In this document: positions 25,087 through 34,092 of the stretch, piece by piece
Numbering within the stretch: the first letter of the stretch is position 1
Layout of the letters: each line of letters begins with the position of its first letter
From: JASHVB01 sp035523995
GTDB taxonomy: Bacteria > Pseudomonadota > Alphaproteobacteria > Acetobacterales > Acetobacteraceae
DNA: 64,000 bases
Assembly: GCA_035523995.1 (NCBI GenBank)
Contig: DATKPQ010000045.1
Location: 124,001 to 188,000, forward strand
Direction: 5' to 3'
Notes under the pieces: model-generated
Databases searched by the model: none
What the model was told of the DNA's origin: nothing
Seen by the model: the letters and a program-made list of their open reading frames with translations, nothing else
Position numbers and translations under genes: made by a program

Positions 25087-26421
25087 CTATACCGGCAGCC
25101 TGATCCGTGCGCGCAGGCCGCCCAATGGGCTTTTCTCCAGGATGATCTCGCCGCCATGCGCACGCACAATATCGCGGGCAATCGTCAGCCCCAGGCCTGT
25201 TCCGCCTGTCTCGCTGCTTTCGAATGGTCGAAACACGCTCTCCCTGCGCTCCGGCGAGATGCCGGGTCCGTCGTCGTCCACCGTCACCAGCACGGCGCGC
25301 CCCTGCTGCATCGCCGCCAGGGCGATGTGGCGCGCATGGCGGCGCGCGTTGTCCACCAGGTTGGTGATGGCGCGGCGCACGGCATCGACCCGCAGCGACA
25401 GTGTTAGTGCCGCTGGCGCATCCAGCGACACGTCGGCCCCGGCGCGGCGGGCGCTGGCCGCCACTTCTTCCAGCACGGCGCAGATATTGGCAGGCTCGGC
25501 TTGTTCGGACCCTTCGCCGCGGGCGAAGGCGAGATAGCCGCCGATCATGCGGTCCATTTCCTCCACGTCGGCCTGCATCTCCGCCACTTCTTGCTTCGTT
25601 TCGTCGCCGGCGGGAAGCATCGCCAATGCCAGCTTCAGCCGGGTGAGAGGCGTGCGCAGATCGTGCGACACGCCCGCGAGCAATTCCGTCCGCTGCACCA
25701 GGAACCGCCGCGTGCGTTCCTGCATGCGGTTGAAGGCAGTGGCGGCCTGGCGCACCTCGGTTGCGCCTTCGGGACGGATCGGGCCGATGTCGCGGCCTCG
25801 GCCGAATGCATCGGCCGCCGCCGCCAGACGGCGAATGCCACGCACCTGGTTGCGCATGAACAAAGCGGCGATGCCAAACACCAGCATCGCGGTGCCGACC
25901 ACCCATGCAACGAACAAGAAGATCGTGCCGGTATAGAGCCGCTTGCGTGGGGCAACGATGGTCAGCACGCCGTCGGGCATTTGCAAATGGATCAGCACCG
26001 ATCCCGGCTTGGAAAGCCAGTCGGCGATGAAGGGTTCGGTGAAGGTTTGCTTCAAAGCGTCGTTGAGATCATCGTCCATCGGGCCGAGCAAGTTCACCGG
26101 TTTGGTGTTCTGCAGGATCGCGCCGCGGTCCAGGTAAAATTGCAGGTCGAAGCGGCGGCTGGCATCGCTCAGGATCCAGGCGCGGTCGGCATCGTCGGGG
26201 AATTGGTGCAGCAGATCCAGCGTGTAGGCGATCTCGTCGGTGACGCCGCTGGAGAGGCGCCGCGACACCAGGTTCAGTTGGCTGCCGTAGAAGATCTGCA
26301 AGGCGACCGCCTGCAACAGCACGAGCGGCATCAGGATCATCAGCAGGCTGCGCCCGAGCAAGGAGCGCGGCAGGATGCGCTTGATCAGGCGGTTACCGGG
26401 GAAGGGGATGTGGGCGCGCAC
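25087..26421 (-). CDS. EnvZ-like sensor histidine kinase
   Basis: A 444-residue membrane sensor kinase. An N-terminal transmembrane segment (LLMILMPLVLLQAVALQIFY) is followed by a roughly 130-residue periplasmic region and a second span (GTIFLFVAWVVGTAMLVFGI). A HAMP linker then leads to the phosphoacceptor box ELLAGVSHDLRTPLTRLK. The catalytic domain has the N box ITNLVDNARRHA, G1 VDDDGPGIS and G2 GGTGLGLTIA. The start is GTG 26421, 3 bases after the response regulator stop, so the kinase is last in a marR-ompR-envZ operon. The signal is unknown. Confidence 0.9.
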   Translation of the reverse strand: MRAHIPFPGNRLIKRILPRSLLGRSLLMILMPLVLLQAVALQIFYGSQLNLVSRRLSSGVTDEIAYTLDLLHQFPDDADRAWILSDASRRFDLQFYLDRGAILQNTKPVNLLGPMDDDLNDALKQTFTEPFIADWLSKPGSVLIHLQMPDGVLTIVAPRKRLYTGTIFLFVAWVVGTAMLVFGIAALFMRNQVRGIRRLAAAADAFGRGRDIGPIRPEGATEVRQAATAFNRMQERTRRFLVQRTELLAGVSHDLRTPLTRLKLALAMLPAGDETKQEVAEMQADVEEMDRMIGGYLAFARGEGSEQAEPANICAVLEEVAASARRAGADVSLDAPAALTLSLRVDAVRRAITNLVDNARRHARHIALAAMQQGRAVLVTVDDDGPGISPERRESVFRPFESSETGGTGLGLTIARDIVRAHGGEIILEKSPLGGLRARIRLPV

Positions 26422-26424
26422 GGA

Positions 26425-27120
26425 CTACACACCAGGTTTCAACACGTAGCCGCGGCCGCGCACGGTGTGCAGGAAGCGCGGCTCGCGTGGGTCCGCTTCC
26501 ACCTTGCGGCGCAGGCGGGTGATCTGCACGTCGATGGCGCGCTCGCCGGACTCGTCCATTCCCAGGGTTTCGGCGATCTCCTCGCGCGACAGCACCTCGT
26601 TGGGCTTGGCGGCAAGCACGGCGAGCAATGCGGCCTCGCCGCCGGTCAAACGCACTGGGCCGTTGGCGTCGCGCAATTCAGCGCGCTCACGGTGGAACGA
26701 TAGGGTGCCGAGCTGCACCGGCCCGGTGGGAGCCTGCGGCACCGGCGGGGGGGCACGACGCAACATGGCGCGGATGCGCAGCACCAGTTCGCGCGGTTCG
26801 AACGGCTTGGGCAGGTAGTCATCGGCACCGGCCTCGAAGCCGGCGATCCGGTCTTCCGGCGCGCCCCGCGCAGTGAGCAGCAGGACGGGCAGGTCGTGGC
26901 CGAGGGTGCGGCGCATGGCATTGGTGAGGTCCAGGCCGCTCTCGCCGGGCATCATCACGTCCAGCACCATCAGGTCGGGGTTGATGGCGCGCAGCTTGGC
27001 GCGGGCATCGGTGGCGTTGTCGGCAGTGGTGACGCGGAAGCCTTCGCCGGCGAGGTAGCGCTGCAACAGGCTGCGCAGCCGTGCGTCATCATCCACGACC
27101 AGGATGTGGGCGTCTTCCAT
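26425..27120 (-). CDS. OmpR-family response regulator (PetR-like)
   Basis: A 231-residue response regulator. The receiver domain has VVDDDARL, the phosphoacceptor aspartate in MVLDVMMPGESG, the switch threonine in LLLTARG and lysine in DYLPKPFEP. The C-terminal winged-helix domain contains LTGGEAALLAVLAAKPNEVL and DVQITRLRRKVEADP. Order and overlap with a MarR gene match the petP-petR arrangement of Rhodobacter, where PetR controls cytochrome genes. That functional link is only an analogy here, because no pet genes are nearby. ATG 27120 overlaps the MarR stop by one base. Confidence 0.9.
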   Translation of the reverse strand: MEDAHILVVDDDARLRSLLQRYLAGEGFRVTTADNATDARAKLRAINPDLMVLDVMMPGESGLDLTNAMRRTLGHDLPVLLLTARGAPEDRIAGFEAGADDYLPKPFEPRELVLRIRAMLRRAPPPVPQAPTGPVQLGTLSFHRERAELRDANGPVRLTGGEAALLAVLAAKPNEVLSREEIAETLGMDESGERAIDVQITRLRRKVEADPREPRFLHTVRGRGYVLKPGV

Positions 27121-27719
27121 CAGGTACCGCCTTCTGGAGTGCCCTTGCTGTGGGTCGCGGCGATATTGCGGCGCGCGTCTTCGTCCATGATGCCCTCCAT
27201 CACCGTGCGGAAGCCGGCCACCGCCGCCGACCCGGCGCCGTGCCAAGCGGGGGCGAGGCGTGCCATCTGGTGCTCGAACAAGCGGCGTTCCAGCGCCTGT
27301 CCCTTGGGCGTGAGGGTCAGCAGGCGCTGGCGGCGGTCCTCGCGGCCCTGTGCCTGGGCGACATAGCTTTGCGCCACCAGCGCGCCCAGCACCCGCGCCA
27401 GCGACTGCTTCGTGATGCGCAGAATCCCCAGCAGGTCCGATACGGTGATGCCTGGGGTGCGGCCGATAAAGTGCAAGGCGCGGTGATGGGCGCGGCCGAA
27501 TCCCAGTTCTTCCAGGATCACGTCGGCGGCATTCGTGAAGTCGCGATAGGCAAAGAACAGTAAATCCTGTGCCAGGCGGATGTCGGCTTCCGTGGGGAAT
27601 GCCAGATCAGAGCCGGGTGTCGGCTGGCGGGGCTTGCCGCGGCGCGTTTCCTGCCCCGGCGCAGCGGCGGCGGGTGGAAGGGCGGCGCGGAGCTCCTTGG
27701 TTTCGGACATGACAGGCAT
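27120..27719 (-). CDS. MarR-family transcriptional regulator (PetP-like)
   Basis: A 199-residue MarR protein with a longer than usual low-complexity N-terminus rich in Pro/Ala/Arg (about 45 residues). The winged helix-turn-helix is visible as LGFGRAHHRALHFIGRTPGI, ITKQSLARVLGALVAQSYVA and REDRRQRLLTLTPKGQALE. It leads the three-gene cluster with the response regulator and kinase. It is divergent from ilvE, with about 100 bases between, so one regulator may influence both directions. This MarR-OmpR pairing recalls Rhodobacter PetP/PetR. Confidence 0.88.
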   Translation of the reverse strand: MPVMSETKELRAALPPAAAAPGQETRRGKPRQPTPGSDLAFPTEADIRLAQDLLFFAYRDFTNAADVILEELGFGRAHHRALHFIGRTPGITVSDLLGILRITKQSLARVLGALVAQSYVAQAQGREDRRQRLLTLTPKGQALERRLFEHQMARLAPAWHGAGSAAVAGFRTVMEGIMDEDARRNIAATHSKGTPEGGT

Positions 27720-27820
27720 TCCCCAGGTGCGGGAAAAATTAAGTCAGCTTTATTGACGTATTTGGCGGTTCATTATACGGTGTGGGCGTAGGCAGCAACA
27801 AACTTGCGGAGGATACGGTC

Positions 27821-28723
27821 ATGGAGCTCGTTCCTTTCGACGATCGCGATGGCTGGATCTGGTGGGACGGCAAGCTGGTTCCTTGGCGCGAGGCGAAACT
27901 GCACGTGTTGTCGCATGGGTTGCATTATGCCAGCGCCGTGTTCGAAGGCGAACGGGCGTATAATGGCAATATCTTCCGGCTGCGCAATCATACGGACCGG
28001 CTGATCAACTCCGGACGCATCCTGGGGTTTGAAATTCCTTTTACCGCCGATGAGATCGATGCGGCGTGCCGAGAGGTGCTGGCGGTGAACGGTCTGACCG
28101 AAGGCTATGTCCGGCCGATCGCCTGGCGCGGGTCGGAGATGATGGCGGTGTCGGCACAGAAGTCGAAAATCCACGTGGCGATCGCAGCGTGGCCGTGGCC
28201 GAGCTATTTCGGCGCGGAGCGCATGCATGGCATCCGGCTGGGCATCGCGGAATGGAAGCGCCCGTCGCCGGAGACCGCGCCGACTGCCGCGAAGGCCACG
28301 GGGTTGTATATGATCGGCACCATGTCGAAGCATAAGATCGAGGACCAGGGTTTTAATGATGCGCTGATGCTGGACTGGCGGGGGCGGGTTTCGGAGAGCA
28401 CCGGGGCGAACGTGTTCTTCGTGTTCGGGGGAGAAATCCATACGCCGGAGCCGGACTGCTTCCTGGACGGGATCACACGGCGGTCGGTGATGAGCCTGGC
28501 ACGGCGGCGGCAGATGACCGTGGTGGAGCGGCCGATCGAATTCGATGAAATCAACGATGCGACGGAGTGCTTCCTGGCCGGCACTGCGGCGGAGGTGACC
28601 GCGGTGCGGGAGATCGCCGGGCGGGCGTATACGCCGGGGCGGATCACCGAGACGTTGATGAAGGACTACGACGCACTGGTAGTGCAGTCGCCGGCGGAGG
28701 TGGCGCGGGTGGTGACGGCGTAG
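27821..28723 (+). CDS. ilvE: branched-chain amino acid aminotransferase
   Basis: A 300-residue class IV PLP-dependent aminotransferase, transferring amino groups between glutamate and Leu/Ile/Val keto acids. Seen are LSHGLHYASAVFEGERAY near residue 31, the PLP lysine segment TAAKATGLYMI, and the phosphate-binding CFLAGTAAEVTAVREI near the C-terminus. Length is typical of the bacterial enzyme. ATG 27821 has GGAGGA nine bases upstream. D-amino acid aminotransferases share the fold, but the motif set favours IlvE. Confidence 0.92.
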   Translation: MELVPFDDRDGWIWWDGKLVPWREAKLHVLSHGLHYASAVFEGERAYNGNIFRLRNHTDRLINSGRILGFEIPFTADEIDAACREVLAVNGLTEGYVRPIAWRGSEMMAVSAQKSKIHVAIAAWPWPSYFGAERMHGIRLGIAEWKRPSPETAPTAAKATGLYMIGTMSKHKIEDQGFNDALMLDWRGRVSESTGANVFFVFGGEIHTPEPDCFLDGITRRSVMSLARRRQMTVVERPIEFDEINDATECFLAGTAAEVTAVREIAGRAYTPGRITETLMKDYDALVVQSPAEVARVVTA

Positions 28724-29237
28724 GACGCGGCCCTGGCGGGTGCATGGGGTTCTCGTCGCGAAATGCCGCGAGCCGTGCGGCCGCCGGTATTGCGGGCGAC
28801 GGGCCGGTTGGCTGTGGCGGTGAGTGCGCCTCGCCGCCAGCGCGGGGCGGCCGCGCGCCTGTCGCGGACGTGGACGCCGGGTTATCACGAGAAGCTTGTT
28901 GCATGCCCAATCGCAGATTTGGGGCAACGCGGCACAGGTCTAAATTTGTGGGGTTGCCTCGTGATCGAGGGCACAGAAAGAACTGCGGCGTCAGACCAGT
29001 TGTTTTGCCCCGGGGATCAGAGTCATTTCTATAGTGCTGCTACAATCGCCGTGCGGACCAGTCATCATTATGGGATGTGCGTGGCGGACGATCTCGTGAC
29101 ACGGGCCGCGCAATGACCAGTGCCGCGATATAGGACCGGTCGTTCAAGATCGAGACGACAAGGCACGCCGCGATCCCCGCGGTTAGTGAGCGCAATCCGA
29201 GGTCTCGCTCAGCCTGGAAAACTGCCGCAATCCGAGT
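28724..29237. other. intergenic region without recognisable gene
   Basis: About 514 bases between ilvE and the convergent ThDP enzyme gene. No frame has protein-like composition over its whole length, no clear hairpin-T terminator was seen, and no repeat of families A-C is present. Confidence 0.4.
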
Positions 29238-30920
29238 TTAGACCGGCAGCCAAGGTTCCGGTGCGCGGCAATCGATGTCTGTTGCGACATCCACCACCAC
29301 CGTCTCGTCTGACGCCAGCGCGTCTTGCAGCGCCGGTGCGATCTGCGACGGTTGCTCTACCCGGATCCCCCGCAGCCCGAACACCCGCGCCACGTCAGCG
29401 AAATTCGTCGGGCCGAACCGTACCAGTTCGCGCACGTCGCCCGGCTTGTTGCCCTGCTGGCGCTGGATGTTCGGCCAGCCCTGGCCGAAGCCGGAATTAT
29501 TGTTGATCACCAGCACCACGGCGACGCCGCGCCGCCGTGCGGTTTCCAGTTCCGTGAGGTGGTAATAGATAGCGCCGTCGCCCGACCAGCAGATCACCTT
29601 CCGCCCGGGCGCTGCACATTTTGCCCCGAGTGCCGCCGGGAAAGACCAGCCGAGCGATCCCGCCGCGCGCAGATAGGTCTGCCCCAGGCCGTTCAGTTCG
29701 ATAAGCGTAGACGTCCAGATGCCGGAATAGCCGGTGTCGGCGACCAGTATGCCGTCCTCCGGCAGTGCGCGGGTAATTTCGGCGCACAGCCGGTCCGGGT
29801 AGATCGGCACCGAATTCTGCGCCAGCAGTGGTGCGCGCGCCTCGCGCCAGGCGGCGACGATCCCGGCAGCGCGGTCGACGAACGCGATGTCGCGCGCGGG
29901 CTTGCCCAGCGCCGACAGTAGCTTTGCCAGCGTTGCCTTCGGATCGCCCATCAGCCCGAGCGTATTCGGATACGATCGTGCCAGTTCCAACGGATCGATG
30001 TCGATCTGCACACAAGGCGTGCCGATATGCGGAATGCGCCACGTATGAGTCACCTGGTCGCCGGTATGGCAGCCGACAAACAACACCATGTCGGCTTCAT
30101 GCACGATCTGGTTGGCCGGCGGTGCGCCGTAATTGCCAACGCACCCGATTGACAGCCGGTCGCGGGTCGGGATCGTGCCGCGTCCGCCCAGGGACGTGCC
30201 GATCGGCGCCGCCAGCGCGCGGCCCACCGCGAGCACTTCGGGCCCCGCCTGCGACGCCGTTACGCCAGCGCCGGCAACGATCGCCAGCCGCTTCGATCCA
30301 CGTAGCGCTGCGGCGGCGCGTTCGATCTCGTCATCCGCCGGCGACGGGCGGAATGGCGGCATACGCAACTGGAAAGCGGGATCAGCGTCTGCCGGCTCGG
30401 CGATCGAACCGGTTTCGACGATTTCGCCCTGGAGGCCGTTGATGTCGAGATGCACCGGCCTCGGAGTCCCGGTCATCGCCGCGCGCCAGGCCTGGCGCAG
30501 GAAACGCGGCAGGTCAGCGGCGGCATCCACATCGGCACTGAACTTGGTCACCGCCGAGAACATCGGATGGTGTGCGATTTCCTGATACGCGTTGCGATGC
30601 TGGTGTGCCGGCGGCTTGCGGCCGGTGATCGCAATCACCGGACTGAAACCGAGATACGCGTCCTGCAACCCCGAAGCGAGGTTTGCGGCGCCGACCGATT
30701 GCGCGAAACAGATGCCAGGCCGGCCGGCAATGCGCGCGTAGCCGTCGGCCATGTAGGCGACGGCTTTTTCGCTGTGGCCCAGAACGCGCTGCACGTTCAA
30801 CGTTCCAAGCTCGATCAACGTGCGGCGGATCACCGCGTCGATGAAGAACACATGGGTCGTGCCGTTGGCGGCCAGGGTACGCGCCAGCCATTCGGCGCCC
30901 GTCAATTGTTCAGTTGCCAT
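29238..30920 (-). CDS. thiamine-diphosphate enzyme, acetolactate-synthase-like
   Basis: A 560-residue ThDP-dependent enzyme of the acetolactate synthase/benzoylformate decarboxylase group. The catalytic glutamate is in LGHSEKAVAYMADGYAR, and the cofactor motif runs from SGDGAIYYHLTELETARRRG to LVINNNSGFGQG. The central domain has GAGVTASQAG and lacks a clear FAD requirement. ATG 30920 has AGAGGAAA upstream. The C-terminal ThDP domain is complete. No small regulatory subunit (ilvH) is adjacent, so it is more likely a specialised catabolic lyase or synthase than biosynthetic IlvB. It is divergent from an alpha/beta hydrolase. Confidence 0.88.
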   Translation of the reverse strand: MATEQLTGAEWLARTLAANGTTHVFFIDAVIRRTLIELGTLNVQRVLGHSEKAVAYMADGYARIAGRPGICFAQSVGAANLASGLQDAYLGFSPVIAITGRKPPAHQHRNAYQEIAHHPMFSAVTKFSADVDAAADLPRFLRQAWRAAMTGTPRPVHLDINGLQGEIVETGSIAEPADADPAFQLRMPPFRPSPADDEIERAAAALRGSKRLAIVAGAGVTASQAGPEVLAVGRALAAPIGTSLGGRGTIPTRDRLSIGCVGNYGAPPANQIVHEADMVLFVGCHTGDQVTHTWRIPHIGTPCVQIDIDPLELARSYPNTLGLMGDPKATLAKLLSALGKPARDIAFVDRAAGIVAAWREARAPLLAQNSVPIYPDRLCAEITRALPEDGILVADTGYSGIWTSTLIELNGLGQTYLRAAGSLGWSFPAALGAKCAAPGRKVICWSGDGAIYYHLTELETARRRGVAVVLVINNNSGFGQGWPNIQRQQGNKPGDVRELVRFGPTNFADVARVFGLRGIRVEQPSQIAPALQDALASDETVVVDVATDIDCRAPEPWLPV

Positions 30921-31044
30921 GGCGTTTCCTCTGTTTTCTCGTCGGCCGACTTTAGGTGCGGGGCGCGGCACGGACAATGCTGGACTTGGCTGTGCAATGT
31001 CCCTGCGTGCATCATGGCGGGACAACGAACCCGCCGAGACAGCC

Positions 31045-31956
31045 ATGTACGCCACCATTCGCGATACTCGCTTATACTTCGATGTCGAAGGCGCCGGCGT
31101 CGTGCCCGATGGACCGCTGATGCGCGAGCGTCCGGTGGCGATGGTCGTACATGGCGGCCCCGGCGGCGACCATTCCGGATTCAAGCCGTCGATGTCGCCG
31201 CTGGCCGAGCATGTGCAGCTTGTCTATTTCGACCATCGCGGTCAGGGCCGGTCCGGACTCGCCGATCCTGCGGCCGACCCGACCAGATTCACGTTGGACG
31301 AAAATGTCGCGGATATGGAGGGACTGCGGCAGTATCTCGGCCTCGGCCCGGTGGTTTCGATCGGCACGTCGTACGGGGGCATGGTCGCGATGGCACATGC
31401 AGCACGCTATCCCGACAGCGTGGCCTATCTGGTTCTGATCGTCACTGCTGCGCATGGCGGCTTCATTCCGGCAGCGCAGAAAATCGTGCGTGACCGGGGC
31501 ACGCCGGAGCAGCAGCGTGTGTCCGAGACGTTATGGGCCGGCACGTTCCGCTCACCGGGCGAATTGCAGCGGTACTACGAGATCATGGGCCCGCTGTATG
31601 CGCGCTGCCATGATCCGGCGGCCGCGGCCGCCACGCGGGGCCGTGCGATCCATGCACCTGAACCGTTGAACCGCGCCTTCGGCCCGGATGGTTTCCTGCG
31701 CCGGTTCGATCTGCGGCCGGAACTGCCGCGCATCGCGGCGCCGACGCTGATCATCGCCGGACGGCATGACTGGATCTGCCCGGTCGCGTTTTCCGAGGAA
31801 ATCCACCAGCTGATTCCGGGATCTAGACTCGTGGTGTTCGAGGAAAGCAGCCATTCCGTGCGAATTGATGCGCCGGGGGCGATGCTGAACGCGATCCGTG
31901 ATTTTGTTAGCCCTGTTTCGCGTGGCGGGCCCGGTACCGGGGGCGAGCCGGACTGA
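31045..31956 (+). CDS. alpha/beta hydrolase, proline iminopeptidase-like
   Basis: A 303-residue alpha/beta hydrolase. VVHGGPGGDHSGF is the oxyanion-hole HGGPG motif typical of the prolyl iminopeptidase family. The nucleophile elbow is GTSYGG, the acid is likely the aspartate in IAGRHDWICPV, and the base is histidine in EESSHSVRID. Length is normal. The HGGPG motif suggests exopeptidase or amide/ester hydrolase activity, but the substrate is not determined. It is transcribed divergently from the ThDP enzyme with 124 bases between. Confidence 0.87.
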   Translation: MYATIRDTRLYFDVEGAGVVPDGPLMRERPVAMVVHGGPGGDHSGFKPSMSPLAEHVQLVYFDHRGQGRSGLADPAADPTRFTLDENVADMEGLRQYLGLGPVVSIGTSYGGMVAMAHAARYPDSVAYLVLIVTAAHGGFIPAAQKIVRDRGTPEQQRVSETLWAGTFRSPGELQRYYEIMGPLYARCHDPAAAAATRGRAIHAPEPLNRAFGPDGFLRRFDLRPELPRIAAPTLIIAGRHDWICPVAFSEEIHQLIPGSRLVVFEESSHSVRIDAPGAMLNAIRDFVSPVSRGGPGTGGEPD

Positions 31957-32192
31957 GATCGATTCGAATGCCAGTGCCGCGACATGGTATTGTTCCGCGC
32001 GGCACGCCACCTCGCCCGCGATTCCGACCATCCAGGGCAGGAATTTGAATGCACCCCGATCCGTTTGTAAGTTGCAGAACGCCCAGGGTTACGACTTTAT
32101 AATCCCTGCGTATGGTATCGGTGGCACTCGCATCGGGCCGTCGGCATGGCCAGAACCTGGACTGCCGTGCTTCGGCGGGTCGTCCGTTGCGC

Positions 32193-33347
32193 TCAGCGTC
32201 CGATGACGCGCCGGGCGATGGCCATGCGGTGAACTTCCGAGGGCCCCTCATAGACTCGCATCGTGCGCACCTTCTGCGCCAGCAGCTGCAACGGCAGCTC
32301 CTTTGCGACGCCCATGGCGCCGAAGGTCTGCATCGCGTGGTCGACGATCTCGGTGGCCATTTCAGTGCCATACAGCTTCACCATCGACGCTTCGCTACGG
32401 ACATCCAGGGCGGCATCGGTCTTGGCCGCTGCATCGTAGACCATCAGCCGGCAGGCGTGGATCTTCATCGCCGCATCGGCAATCCACCACTGGATCGCCT
32501 GCCGGTCCGCCAGCCGCGCGCCGAAGGTGACACGTTGCTTGGCATGCTCCACCATCATGTCGAGCGCGCGCCGCGCGATGCCGACGCACCAGGCGCCGAT
32601 CTGCACGCGCCGCACCGTCAGCCGCAACTGCATCGGCGCGAAACCCTTGCCTTCCGTGCCAAGAAGCTGTGCGCCGGGGATACGGCAATCCTCGAACACC
32701 AATTCATAGGTGCGCTGGCCGCCAAGCATCGGAATTTCGCGTTCGATGATGAATCCCTTGGTACCGCGTTCCACGACGAAGGCGGTCACGCCTTCGTGCC
32801 GCTTTCCTTCGCCGGTGCGCGCCATGACAATGACGAAATCCGCCTGTGGCACGCGGCTGACCCAGATCTTCCGTCCGTTGATCACCCAGTCGTTGCCATT
32901 CTTGACGGCACGTGTGGTCATGCCGGCCGGATCGCCGCCTGCGCCGGGTTCGGAAATCGCGATCGCCGAATGCGCTTCGCCTCTCGCGTAGGGTTCCAGG
33001 TATTTTCGGCGTTGCTCCTGGTTCGCGACCGCCATAAGCATGTGCAGGTTCGGGCTGTCCGGTGGGAAGGTGAACGGCACGCAGGTGCGGCCTTGTTCCT
33101 CGTAAACGCCGACCAGCGCGACGGTGGGAAGGTTGGCGCCGCCGAATTCCTCGGGCACGTCGAGGCCCCACAGGCCGAGTTCCCGGCATTTGGCGAGCAA
33201 GTCGTGTTCTTCCGTGTCGTTGAGGGCGGCCTTCTGTCCGGACATCTCGCGCGCAAGCACTGGCTTTTCCAGCGGGATCAGCTCGCGGTCGACGAATTTC
33301 GCCACCAGGTCCTGCAGCATGCGGTGTTCTTCGGAGAGTTCGAACAT
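32193..33347 (-). CDS. acyl-CoA dehydrogenase
   Basis: A 384-residue FAD-dependent acyl-CoA dehydrogenase introducing an alpha-beta double bond. Family signatures are AIAISEPGAGGDPAGMTTRA with the FAD-binding WVINGRKIWVS, the hinge EGKGFAPMQLRLTVRRVQIG, the later QTFGAMGVAKELPLQLLAQK and C-terminal RVYEGPSEVHRM. ATG 33347 has AAGGAG six bases upstream and is preferred to an earlier in-frame start. Electrons would go to ETF. The neighbouring acyl-CoA synthetase at 34093 is on the same strand, but a damaged toxin-antitoxin locus lies between them. Confidence 0.92.
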   Translation of the reverse strand: MFELSEEHRMLQDLVAKFVDRELIPLEKPVLAREMSGQKAALNDTEEHDLLAKCRELGLWGLDVPEEFGGANLPTVALVGVYEEQGRTCVPFTFPPDSPNLHMLMAVANQEQRRKYLEPYARGEAHSAIAISEPGAGGDPAGMTTRAVKNGNDWVINGRKIWVSRVPQADFVIVMARTGEGKRHEGVTAFVVERGTKGFIIEREIPMLGGQRTYELVFEDCRIPGAQLLGTEGKGFAPMQLRLTVRRVQIGAWCVGIARRALDMMVEHAKQRVTFGARLADRQAIQWWIADAAMKIHACRLMVYDAAAKTDAALDVRSEASMVKLYGTEMATEIVDHAMQTFGAMGVAKELPLQLLAQKVRTMRVYEGPSEVHRMAIARRVIGR

Positions 33348-33471
33348 TTGCCACTCCTTCATCGTTGGGCGCCTATCGTGTCGGTCGCCAAATCCTGGAT
33401 CGTGTGTCGAACGGTCGCCGTCAAGGTTGACCGGCGCAAGGCTGATGGTGTAGCCGCCAACGCGGGCGCAG

Positions 33472-33732
33472 TTGCTGTTGCGGGAACGGCTGATTCTGGG
33501 AGACGATCAGTTCGTCGATCTCGTGATATGGCAGGTGCCTGTTCGTGCCCCTGGCAGCACGCGTGATTCTAAATATCGGCTGGCCTATGTGGTTGACGGC
33601 GTTTGCGTGCTCCGCTTCGACCATGACCCAGGAACAGGCGATCATTTTCGTATCGGCGAGCGTGAAGCTCCGTGTCATTTCCCCACGCTCCATCAGCTCA
33701 CCGACGATTTCTGGGAAGCCGTCGCGCGGTGA
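33472..33732 (+). pseudogene. TumE-like (DUF6516) toxin, start codon probably lost
   Basis: An 86-residue stretch reading LLLRERLILGDDQFVDLVIW then STRDSKYRLAYVVDGVCVLR and GDHFRIGEREAPCHFPTLHQ matches DUF6516/TumE-family toxins. The frame has only a TTG at 33472. In-frame upstream codons spell P-P-T-R-A-Q-L-L before a TAG, and relatives I recall start M-K-A-Q-L-L, so an original ATG may have become ACG at 33460. It may be silent or weakly expressed from TTG. Its TGA overlaps a GTG that opens the antitoxin piece, as expected for a toxin-antitoxin operon. Confidence 0.65.
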
Positions 33733-34081
33733 AGAGGCTTGTGACGGCTGTGACGATCGGCATTGCGACTGAAGCGGATGTCCGGGACCGGATGTTGCGG
33801 GCGTTCCCTGGCAGCGCGCAGGGCACGCGCATCAGTTTCCCAGCGTGAAGAGGCTGTGGAAGGTGATCACCCCGCGCCGCTGGGATGTATTGCGCGCCAT
33901 GAGCGGGGCACGTCCGCCCGCGATTCGTGAGGTCGCCGGGCGGACCCGACGGGATGTGAAATCGGTGCACGGCGACGTCCACGCCTTGCTCAAGGCCGGC
34001 GTGGTGGAACGCGACGAGGATGGTCGCGTGGTGTTTCCGCATGACGCCGTTCACGTCGATTTCGTTATGCGTGCCGCCTGA
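33729..34081 (+). pseudogene. TumA-like antitoxin (HVO_A0114-type HTH), split by frameshift
   Basis: The first frame (GTG 33729 to TGA 33848) gives VTAVTIGIATEADVRDRMLR and stops after GTRISFPA. The second (GTG 33845 to 34081) gives VKRLWKVITPRRWDVLRAMS, then a helix-turn-helix IREVAGRTRRDVKSVHGDVH, and ends FPHDAVHVDFVMRAA. In intact relatives these form one protein of about 115 residues with FPS followed by a hydrophobic helix. A one-base change near 33836-33845 would rejoin them. Oddly, the two halves now overlap by GTGA, so both could still be made by coupled translation. Confidence 0.7.
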
Positions 34082-34092
34082 CCGCCTGGCCC

